Origin: Candidatus Parabeggiatoa sp. nov. 2
GTDB lineage: Bacteria; Pseudomonadota; Gammaproteobacteria; Beggiatoales; Beggiatoaceae
Direction: 5' to 3'
DNA length: 36,725 nucleotides
NCBI GenBank assembly: GCA_002085445.1
Contig: NBMI01000058.1
Location: forward strand, 1-36,725
Shown here: positions 7,068-16,300 of the stretch, one piece after another
Position numbering within the stretch: the stretch's first letter is position 1
Layout: each line of letters starts with the position of its first letter
Position numbers and translations under genes: made by a program
Notes under the pieces: model-generated
Told to the model about the DNA's origin: nothing
Database searches by the model: none
Seen by the model: only the letters and a program-made list of their open reading frames with translations

Positions 7068-9683
7068 GTGGAGACGGTGGCCGGCTTTGCGGCTACGCAA
7101 ATCGCTTCGGTTTCAGTCGAGGCGGTGACGGGCTTTACGGCGACACAAGTCGCTTCGCTTTCAGTTGAGGCGGTGACGGGCTTTACGGCGACACAAATCG
7201 CGGCGCTTTCCGTCGAGGCGATAGGCGGCTTTACGGCGACACAAATCGCTTCTCTTTCTCTCGATGTCTTGGCTGGCTTTACGGCAACACAAATAGCGAC
7301 TCTTTCAGTCGAAGCGGTGGCTGCCTTTACAGCGACACAAATCGCGGCTTTTTCCGTGGAGACGGTGGCCGGTTTTACGCCAACACAAATCGCTTCTCTT
7401 TCCGTGGCAACTGTGGCTGGCTTTACAGCGACACAAATCGCTTCTCTGTCAGTCGAGGCCTTTGGCAGCTTGACGGCGGTACAAATGGCGTCGCTGTCGG
7501 CCGAGGCCTTTGGCGGCTTGACGGCGGTACAAATGGCATCGCTGTCGGCCTCGACGGTGGCCGGCTTTGCGGCTACGCAAATCGCTTCAGTTTCAGTCGA
7601 GGCGGTGACGGGTTTTACGGCGACACAAGTCGCTTCGCTTTCAGTTGAGGCGGTGACGGGCTTTGCGGCTACGCAAATCGCTTCGGTTTCAGTCGAGGCG
7701 GTGACGGGCTTTGTGGCGACACAAGTCGCTTCGCTTTCAGTTGAGGCGGTGACGGGCTTTACGGCGACACAAATCGCGGCGCTTTCCGTCGAGGCGATAG
7801 GCGGCTTAACGACGACACAAATCGCGGCGCTTTCAGTTGAGGCGGTAGCTGGCTTGACGGTGACACAAATCGCTTCGCTTTCCGTCGAGGCGATAGCTGG
7901 CTTGACGACGACACAAATCGCGGCGCTTTCCGTTGAGGCGGTAGCTGGCTTGACGGTGACACAAATCGCGGCGCTTTCCGTTGAGGCGGTGGGCAGCTTG
8001 ACGACGACACAAATCGCGGCGCTTTCCGTTGAGGCGGTAGCTGGCTTGACGGTGACACAAATCGCGGCGCTTTCCGTTGAGGCGATAGGTGGCTTGACGA
8101 CGACACAAATCGCGGCGCTTTCCGTTGAGGCGATAGGTGGCTTGACGACGACACAAATCGCGGCGCTTTCCGTTGAGGCGGTAGCTGGCTTGACGACGAC
8201 ACAAATCGCGGCGCTTTCCGTTGAGGCGGTGGGCAGCTTGACGACGACACAAATCGCTTCGCTTTCCGTCGAGGCGATAGCTGGCTTGACGACGACACAA
8301 ATCGCGGCGCTTTCCGTCGAGGCGATAGGTGGCTTGACGACGACACAAATCGCGGCGCTTTCCGTTGAGGCGATAGGCGGCTTGACAGCGACACAAATCG
8401 CGGCGCTTTCCGTTGAGGCGGTGGGCAGCTTGACGACGACACAAATCGCGGCGCTTTCGCCCGAAGCGGTGGCTGGTTTGACAGTCGAACAAGTCGCTTC
8501 TATGACGGACGACTCCTTGGCCGGCTTTAGAGCGACACAAACCGCTCAATTTACGAACGAAGTCGTGGCAGGATTTACGGCGAAACAAGTGACTTCTCTA
8601 ATAGCTGGGGCTTTTGCTGGCTTCATTGCCACCCAGGTGGGACTGTTTACCGCTGACGCGTTAGGTGGCGTGAGTGTTGCTCAAGCCCAAAATATCAGCG
8701 TAGAGGCCCTGTCAGGCCTAAATGCAACCAATATGGTTGGGTTTCAAAAAGAAATATGGTTTGACAAAGGTTTGGACATCCTGAACGCTGTCGCGCCGGC
8801 GGAAGTACAACAACTGCCCGCTTTGGATTTTGTGTCGATAGTTTCAAGCCTCAATGCAGATACGGTCAAACCCGCTGATATAGAGACATTATTGCTGACT
8901 GACTGGGAAATCTCCGCCAATGGCGACTTGATACCCCCCGTAGGTGAACTGCAAGCATTGAAGGCACCAATCGAAGGCCTTCCTGAAAACATCAGTTTTC
9001 CTCCCTCGATTGATTTAACGATCAATCTCAGTTTGGGAAGTACGGCGGGTAGTTTGTTGACTCAAATGGACCAAGTACTGGTAGCCAGCGAATTTGCTGA
9101 GTATTCTTTCAGTCAAGAAAAGGGCATTGTCCAGTTGACAAGCGCGGATGCGAACTTGTCCTATATGGTCGCGAAAGTGGAACAAATGGCGGCCGGCAGC
9201 ACGGAGGCCGGCTTTTCTGTGGATAGCAGCGAACGGCGCATTGTCACCACCGACACGGGCCTGCAATTGACCTTATTGCCGACAATGACAGATCCAGCGC
9301 TGTTGCTCAACGTGATACCGGGCGCTAAAATCGAGGTCAATCAATATAGTGAAACCAGCATAGAATTTAACCTCCCAAGCCTTGGAGAGCGGACGGTATT
9401 TGGCATGTTTGACCCTCTTACCGAAAAGGCGCCGGCTGGTACGGAACCTGGTGTCAGCAGCGAAGGTACGGTCGGTGTTGATAAAGTCGGCATCATCACC
9501 TATCCGGATGGCACGATGCAACGTGTGTATCCTTCGGTGGAAAATCGAGATACGTTGGTATTAGCGCATGATTTGCTGTCTGATGCCGGCTTGTATGGCG
9601 GCTACAAGTTCCTTGTTGATGGACAAATAGAGTACACCTATAATGGCTTGCTGTTTCGTGCCGTGCCAACGTTTGGAACCTGA
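7068..9683 (+). CDS. Giant secreted 16-residue-repeat protein, C-terminal part
   Basis: Same frame as the part starting at 4623. Repeat reading is already open from about 6945; the GTG at 7068 is simply the first possible start codon and is probably not a true start. About 33 more units (SVEAVAGLTTTQIAAL type) run to roughly residue 560. A non-repetitive C-terminal region of about 310 residues follows, beginning near FDKGLDILNAVAPAEV. It mixes short beta-like segments (GEIEVNQYSETSIEFNLP-like) with the motifs ITYPDGTMQRVYPSVEN and YNGLLFRAVP. I do not recognise this domain. The frame stops at 9681-9683, but codons continue in frame +1 to 9786, so the natural C-terminus is probably about 35 residues longer. 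A rho-independent terminator follows at 9823. Confidence 0.7.
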   Translation: METVAGFAATQIASVSVEAVTGFTATQVASLSVEAVTGFTATQIAALSVEAIGGFTATQIASLSLDVLAGFTATQIATLSVEAVAAFTATQIAAFSVETVAGFTPTQIASLSVATVAGFTATQIASLSVEAFGSLTAVQMASLSAEAFGGLTAVQMASLSASTVAGFAATQIASVSVEAVTGFTATQVASLSVEAVTGFAATQIASVSVEAVTGFVATQVASLSVEAVTGFTATQIAALSVEAIGGLTTTQIAALSVEAVAGLTVTQIASLSVEAIAGLTTTQIAALSVEAVAGLTVTQIAALSVEAVGSLTTTQIAALSVEAVAGLTVTQIAALSVEAIGGLTTTQIAALSVEAIGGLTTTQIAALSVEAVAGLTTTQIAALSVEAVGSLTTTQIASLSVEAIAGLTTTQIAALSVEAIGGLTTTQIAALSVEAIGGLTATQIAALSVEAVGSLTTTQIAALSPEAVAGLTVEQVASMTDDSLAGFRATQTAQFTNEVVAGFTAKQVTSLIAGAFAGFIATQVGLFTADALGGVSVAQAQNISVEALSGLNATNMVGFQKEIWFDKGLDILNAVAPAEVQQLPALDFVSIVSSLNADTVKPADIETLLLTDWEISANGDLIPPVGELQALKAPIEGLPENISFPPSIDLTINLSLGSTAGSLLTQMDQVLVASEFAEYSFSQEKGIVQLTSADANLSYMVAKVEQMAAGSTEAGFSVDSSERRIVTTDTGLQLTLLPTMTDPALLLNVIPGAKIEVNQYSETSIEFNLPSLGERTVFGMFDPLTEKAPAGTEPGVSSEGTVGVDKVGIITYPDGTMQRVYPSVENRDTLVLAHDLLSDAGLYGGYKFLVDGQIEYTYNGLLFRAVPTFGT

Positions 9684-9786
9684 TCATCAAAGAGTCGCCT
9701 TTGCCATCATCAGTGAAGCGGGTGATCGTCAGTTGCTTCATGCTGTGCTGATTGGTGAAGCGAGTGAGTTTGAGGACGATGAGTAA
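9672..9786 (+). pseudogene. Frameshifted C-terminal tail of the giant repeat protein
   Basis: In frame +1, directly after ...FRAVPT, the reading LEPDHQRVAFAIISEAGD and on to ASEFEDDE runs to TAA at 9784-9786. It has good protein character, and the terminator begins 37 bp later. One extra T in ACGTTTGG (near 9671-9674) would explain the shift. It could be a sequencing error, a fixed mutation or programmed frameshifting. Confidence 0.6.
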
Positions 9787-9822
9787 TCGTCTTTAGACGG
9801 TTTATGTTGTCTACAATTTGCG

Positions 9823-9859
9823 GCCCTCAGTGGTTTGTAGTCACTGGGGGCATTTTTTT
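9823..9859 (+). terminator. Rho-independent terminator after the giant repeat gene
   Basis: GCCCTCAGTG (9823-9832) pairs with CACTGGGGGC (9842-9851), a 10-bp stem with one G-T wobble and a 9-nt loop, followed by ATTTTTTT. Confidence 0.85.
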
Positions 9860-9937
9860 GTGAGTGCAAAGTAAACATTCCGTGCTGTCTTGAAGCACGT
9901 CAACTGTGTTCATCTTTTTTATTATCCTTAGAGCGTG

Positions 9938-10190
9938 TTTTAAGCAACAAAACACCTACAAAAAGTCTAACTAATGAAGCGCGACAGAGGGCCATATACT
10001 TAGCACCGTCATAAATTGCGCTTTTTTTTAAATTTAACAGCCAACAGTGTCTGAAAGCTTAAGTCACCTAAAGGTGACTAACCTCGGGGATTTTTCTAGG
10101 GGGCAAAAGCGCAAATTGTAACGGTGGACAGTATAACTTAATTTGAAAACCTATTTTATGGCCCTCAAAATATTGACTCCAAAAACCCGC
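9938..10190. repeat. Third copy of the GGGGCCATAA element, interrupted
   Basis: 9938-9996 and 10134-10190 together reproduce the element seen at 33905-34122 (AACTAATGAAGCGC, GGGCCATA, then ACTTAATTT, TTTTATGGCCC). They are split exactly by a 137-bp short element. Confidence 0.7.
9997..10133. mobile_element. MITE with TATACTT...AAGTATA ends and TA target duplication
   Basis: Terminal inverted repeats of about 35 bp: TACTTAGCACCGTCATAAAT, TGCGCTTTT on the left and CAAAAGCGCAAATTGTAACG, GTGGACAGTA on the right. Comparison with the uninterrupted copy at 33965-33985 shows the empty site GGGCCATAACTT and a duplicated TA on both sides. TA duplication is typical of the IS630/Tc1-mariner superfamily. 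Related copies: 17976-18100, 18305-18419, and half-ends at 3577, 10275-10320 and 20871. Confidence 0.75.
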
Positions 10191-10225
10191 CAAAAAATAG
10201 GTCAATAACAAGGCCCGCGTATCAC

Positions 10226-10320
10226 GTATCGCACAAACTAAAGTTTGGACTCCTGCCAATCATAAACTGATCCTTTTTGTCGAAATGACAAAAGCGCAGT
10301 TTGTAACGGTGCAAAGTATA
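10226..10320. repeat. Palindrome unit and solo MITE right end
   Basis: One CAAACTAAAGTTTGGACTCC unit is followed by GAAATGACAAAAGCGCAGTT, TGTAACGGTGCAAAGTATA, which is the right terminus of the TATACTT MITE family without a matching left end nearby. It lies just beyond the NRPS stop codon. Confidence 0.65.
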
Positions 10321-10339
10321 AGAAAGAGAGCAATAACCG

Positions 10340-13300
10340 TTATGAGTTTGTTGCGTTGTCTAAACAACGCTTTAACTGTTCCCCCAACATGCCCACCTGT
10401 GGTTCAACAAACAAGGTATCATGATACCCCGGTATCTCATAAACCTCCACACCGTTCTCTGCAAACTTGCCCAATGTGGTGGCAGACGAATGTTTCAAAG
10501 ACCATTCGTGGGAATAAAACAATGTAATCTGTCCAGGATAAGGTTGGGGTACATAATTAGCCAACGCGTTGAAAAATTTTTTAATTAACAGCTGATGCTG
10601 TAATTCTAGTGGCAACGCGTTTTTCTGACGCTGATGATGCTTTTTTCTGAGCTTGCTTAATGACAGGATTAATGATTGCCTGAGAAATTTCAACCGACGT
10701 TGCATCCTATGAAGGAGGTAGCTTGGGCCAAATTCTAACAGACTGCGCCAAAAGTAATGAATGCTGTCACCTGGACGCGGTTGGGGTTGTTGCCAAATCA
10801 CATCAATAAAAGCGAGTAAAGCTACGTTATGCCCTTCGGCATGGAGTTGTTGTGCCATTTCAAAAGCGACTCTGGCATCACCACAGTAGGCACATAACAA
10901 ATAAGGTTCTTTAGGCTGCACTGTTTGGATTTCTTCAAGGTACTGCTTGGCAATGTCTTTAACGTCTAGCAAAGGTGTGCCATCCGCGGGCTGGAGACCA
11001 AAAATGTTTAATCCATATACAGGTTGATTGGTACCCAGCACGGGTGCCAAGGCGCGGGCATAGTTAGTTGAGCCTATGAAAAATAAAGGAGGACGGATAC
11101 CTTGCGGTTGAATGGCTTCTAAAGCGCACCAGACAGACTTAACTTTTTCGCGCAATATATTAGCCAATTGTGCAATGGTTGGTGCTTGGAACAGTGCCCT
11201 CACAGATAAACCCTTGCCGACGTTTTTTTCAACACGATCTAACAGCGTAATTGCCAATAAGGAATGACCACCAAGCTCAAAGAAATTGTCATGTACACCA
11301 ATTGGGCGGACATTTAAAATGTCTTCCCAGATTTGTGTTAATTGTAATTCTAAAGTATCGCGAGGTGCAACAAAAGCTTCCTCTGATAACTGATCTCTGA
11401 ACACTGAATCCTTTGAAAGTGCCCGACGGTTTATTTTACCATTCGGTGTGAGTGGCAACGCTTCTAAGGTGACAAAAGCCGAAGGAACCATGTAATCAGG
11501 CAGCCGGTTTTTCATAAAGTGGCGCAGGGTATTTGGCGTAGGGGCTTGTTCCGGCTTTGGTACCACATAAGCCAAGAGTTGTTTTTCACGTTCTTCCGAA
11601 ACCACAACCACCGCTTCCCGAACTTCGGGATGTTGAGCTAACACCATCTCTATTTCTTCTAGTTCAATGCGTATGCCTCTGAGCTTGATTTGATTATCAA
11701 GACGACCCAAAATTTCCAGATATCCGTCGGGACGATAACGTCCGCGATCGCCCGTGTAATAAAGCATATCCTGTTTATCGTTGCGGAAGGGATTTTTGAC
11801 AAATATCGACCACTTTTCGGCCGGCGCATTGAGGTAACCCAAACTTCTAAACGGGGTACGCACAACAATTTCGCCGGGTTCATTAATACCGCACAATTGA
11901 TGATTTTTTCCTAAAACCAGTGCTTGGCTTTCCGGGAGCGGATAGCCAAGCGGTTGTACCCCCAGTAAAACGTCATTAGGCACCGGGTAATAGCACTTTG
12001 CCAGCGTCGTTTCAGTGGGGCCATAAAGATTGACTATTTCACCGGCTTGGGGAAAAACCTTACGCCACTGACGTACCAATTGGTCCGTGAGAGGCTCTCC
12101 AGCAAAGAATATCCATCGCAAGCTTTGAAGAGAAACACCCTCTGGCACGTTGACTAACCATGATTGTGCCAAGGAAGGCACCGTGTGAAGTAGAGAAATC
12201 TGTTCTAGTTCCAACCAAGGCAGAATTTTGGTCGGGTTCAGATCGTGGCCTTCTGTTGGCAGACAAAGGGTTGCGCCACTGGTTAAAGGTATAAAAATAT
12301 CTCTGAGTACGACATCAAAGGAGAGTCCCGTTAATTGGGCACAGCGGTCTGACGGCCCGACGACAAATGTCTGCCGTTGCCAGTTCAGAAAGTGCGAAAG
12401 CCCTTTGTGCGAGCCTAAAACGCCTTTGGGAATTCCCGTGGTACCCGATGTAAAGAAAATGTAGGCGGCCTCATTCGGGGTGAGTACTGGTAGAGGCTCA
12501 GTGCCTTGGGCCGAATCAAGGGGTTGTCCCGTGTCTGGAGCAATGCTGATGAGAGTAAGGGCCGGTATTATTTTTTTCACTTCTGGGGGCTGTTCACCAA
12601 GATATAAGAGGTATTTGGCTTGAGCTTCCATGAGCATGAGCTGTTGCCGCTGGGTCGGCAAATTTTCATCAAGCGTCAGTAGCACACCGCCACTCAACCA
12701 CACGCCTATCATGCTGGCAATCAAGCCAAAACATCGAGGCCCGAACACCGCCACGACCTGTTGGTGTTCAACACCGTTGGTCTGCAAAACTCGTGCAATC
12801 GCATGGGCTGCATCGGCCAATTCACGGTAACTCCAAGTGCGAGGGGTTTGGGAAACGGCTGAATGTGTCGGTGTGCGCTCTACCCAAGAGAGGAAGAGGC
12901 GGGTAACCGTTTCGTATTGCGGTTCAGATAGAACCACACGGGGATCTGGAAGTAACGATTTTGAATCGGGTGTGACGAGGGAATAGGCGTTGATTGGGGT
13001 ATCTATCGCTTCCACAATTTGCTCTAGCAAGCACTGAAACTGAGTCAGTAAAACCCTTATACGTGGCACGGAAAAGAACGCCCGTTGATAGACGAGTTGC
13101 AGATTCAAGACACCGTCTTGCTCTGCCACGTAGAGTGTCATTAAAAATTTTGAATCTAAGTCATGCCTGTCAATAGAACGGAGGGTGAGTCCGGGGAGTT
13201 CTAAAGCTATAGAAGTGGGTGTATTGACAAAATTAAACAAGATATCAAATACAGGGTGTTTGTTCAGGTGGCGTTCAGGCTGTAGTTCTTCGACCAGTTT

Positions 13301-16300
13301 CTCAAAGGGTATCTGTTGGTGAGCATAAGCACCTAAAGCCACTTCACGAATCCGCTGGAGCAATTCTCGAAAACTCGGATTACCGGACAGATCGGTACGC
13401 AGCGCCAACGTATTGAGAAATAATCCAATCATTTTTTCTGTTTCTACATGGTTGCGTGACGCGATGGGCGTACCCACGATGATGTCATCACTCCCCGTAT
13501 AGCGATACAGTATGATTTTGAAGGCGGCCAACAATGTCATAAACAGGGTAACATTTTGTTGCTGACTCAGGGTTTTGAGTGCTTCAGTTAAATGGGATGA
13601 CAGTACCTTAGATTGACGGGCACCTTGATAGCTTTGGACTTCAGTTCTGGGAGAGTCGGTGGGCAACGGTAGCATGGGGAGGTTGCCGCCCAGTTGCCGT
13701 TTCCAGTAGGCCAGTTGTTCTTCAAGCACTTCCCCAGTAAGCCATTGTCGTTGCCAGTGGGCAAAATCCACATATTGAATCGGAAGCGGTGGCAACGGAG
13801 AAGATTCACCTTGCACGATGGCCTCATAAAGAACGCTCCATTCCCGAACCAAAATGCCAATGGACCAACCATCTGAAATGATATGGTGCATGTTTAACAG
13901 CAAAACGTGTGAGTTAGCACCTAATTGAAGTAATGTGGCACGGAATAAGGGCCCAGTTTCTAAGTTAAATGGACGAATGGCCTCGTCGTTCACTAACCGT
14001 TGTACTTCAAGTGGTTGTTTGTCAATCGGTAACTGCTGTAAACTGAGCACTGAGAACGCTAAACTGTCAATGGAACACTGAACGACCGGGGTGCCATTAA
14101 CTGTTGGGAAAGTGGTTCGTAAACTGTCGTGACGTTGTACGAGAGTTTGTAAGCTGCTGAAAAGGGCTGGTTGGTGAAGCGGCCCGTCAAGACGCAACGC
14201 CGCGGGCATATTGTAGGTGGCACTGGGGCCTTCCAGTTGGTTTAAGAACCATAAACGCTGTTGGGCGAAAGATAACTGCAACGGTTGTGACCGATTAATT
14301 GGCGTTATCGGAGGTAAGGGTTCATCACGACGACGGTTTTCTAGTTGTTCCGCCAGCGCCGCGACAGTCGGTGATTCAAACAGGACACGTAGCGGCAGTT
14401 CGACTGAAAAAGTGTCGCGTATCCGTGATATGACTTGGGTTGCCAGTAGGGAATGGCCGCCCAATTCAAAGAAGTTATCAAAAACACCGACTCGCGGGAC
14501 ACCCAACACGTCGGCCCAGATACCCGCTAACAATTCTTGTTCTGGGGTACTTGGCGCGACAAACTGTTCTGTTGAATGGTCATGGCTTACCGATAATTGA
14601 GACAGTGCTCGGCGATCTATTTTACCGTTAGGTGTCAGCGGCAAGGCTTTTAAGGTGACAAAGGCCGATGGAACCATGTAATCGGGTAGCCGTTCGGTTA
14701 GGAAGTGGCGTAATTCTTTATTTTCAATGACTTGCCGTTGATGTGGCCCGATATAGGCCACTAAACGTTTGTCGGCCCCTGAGGTTTCTTGGAGAACCAC
14801 GGCATTCTCTCGCACTTTGGTATGTTGTCCCAACACGGCTTCGATTTCGCCCAGTTCAATCCGAAAACCACGAATCTTGACTTGGTTATCTATGCGGCCT
14901 AAGTATTCTAGATTGCCATCAGGTAGATAGCGAGCTAAGTCGCCGGTTTTATAGAGACGGGCATTGGGATCATCACTAAAGGGATTAGGAATGAACCTTT
15001 CCCCCGTCAAGTCGGGGCGATTGAGGTAGCCGCGAGCGAGGCCAGTGCCGCCGATGTGTAACTCACCTGGGACACCGATTGGAACGGGATGATTGTAGCT
15101 ATCTAACAGATAAATTTGGGTGTTGGCGATGGGGCAGCCTATCGGTACTTGATTTAAAGGGCTATTTGGTTGGCACGACCAATAAGTGACATCCACCGCC
15201 GCTTCGGTGGGGCCGTACAGATTGTGTAATTGAACCGCCGGCAAACGTGCAAAAAAACGTTCCATTAGTTCAAAAGGCAAGGCCTCACCACTACAAATCA
15301 CTCTCCGAAGAGAAGAACATTGAAAAAGTTCTGGTTCCTCTACAAACGCTTGGAGCATAGAAGGCACGAAATGCAGTGTCGAGAGGTTTTGTGAGGTGAT
15401 GAGTTTGACCAGATAAGCCGGCTCTTGATGGCCCCCAGGTTTGGCTACCACGAGACGGGCACCCACCATCAAAGGCCAAAAAAATTCCCACACCGACACA
15501 TCAAAACTAAAAGGTGTTTTTTGCAACACATTATCAGCTGTCGTTAATTGATAAGCGTCTTGCATCCATAACAAACGATTACAAATGCCTCGGTGCGTGT
15601 TCATTGCACCTTTAGGCCTTCCCGTCGAACCCGACGTATAAATCACATAAGCGAGATTCTCTGGACAACGAATTCGGTGCTGCGGATTAGAACCAGAATA
15701 AGCCGCTATAGTGGCCCACTCGCGGTCCAAACCAACAACTGTCGTCGCTGTTGACAGTGGCAACCGCTCAATGAGATGAGTTTGAGTTAACAGTACCGGG
15801 ACTTGGCTATCTTCCAGCATGAATTGTAGACGTGGCGCCGGATAATCCGGATCAAGTGGCACGTAAGCACCACCGGCTTTCAGGATACCTAACAAGCCAA
15901 TGACCATTTCTAACGAACGCTCCACGCAAATTCCGACCAAGGTTTCGGCAGAGACGCGTTGTTCAATCAGATAATGTGCTAACTGATTGGCTTTGAAATT
16001 CAGTTCATGATAAGTGAGCGACTGGCCCTCAAACACGACGGCTCTATTTACCTGTGTTTTTTCGACTTGTTCTTGGAACAAGTCAACTATCGTCTTATCA
16101 CGCGGATAATCGGCTTTGGTGTCGTTAAATTCAACCAAAATTTTCTGATACTCCGCCTCGGGCATGAGCTGTAATTCCCGAATCGGCACCGAAGGCCGAC
16201 GGAGGATTTCACTCAACAAAAACTCAAAACGTGTCTTGATACGTTCAATTTCGTCTTCGTCAAAAAAACCAACGTTATAATCAAAATCCACCCGGACATC

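Larger units (their letters stand above)
4920..8750 (+). repeat. About 80 coding tandem repeats of 48 bp
   Basis: The 48-bp unit (typified by GCGCTTTCCGTTGAGGCGGT then AGCTGGCTTGACGACGACAC and AAATCGCG) runs almost without break. Homogeneity rises toward 7800-8450, where neighbouring units differ by only a few bases. This implies recent expansion by recombination or slippage there and an older, diverged 5' half. Long antisense open frames through the array are by-products of its period being a multiple of three. Confidence 0.9.

Noticed and set aside
4665..8588. Long antisense open frames through the giant repeat gene (up to 251 residues, Arg/Lys-rich)
   Set aside because: They arise because the 48-bp period keeps every phase open. 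Their composition is unlike real proteins and the sense strand has a signal peptide and ribosome site.
4920..8750. TAL-effector-like DNA-binding repeats
   Set aside because: The T-x-x-Q-I/V motif is superficially similar, but the unit is 16 residues, not 33-35, lacks a variable di-residue pair, and the protein is exported.
9995..10320. One 326-bp element spanning both TATACTT right ends
   Set aside because: Comparison with the empty site shows that the inserted unit ends at 10133; the end at 10320 is a separate solo terminus.
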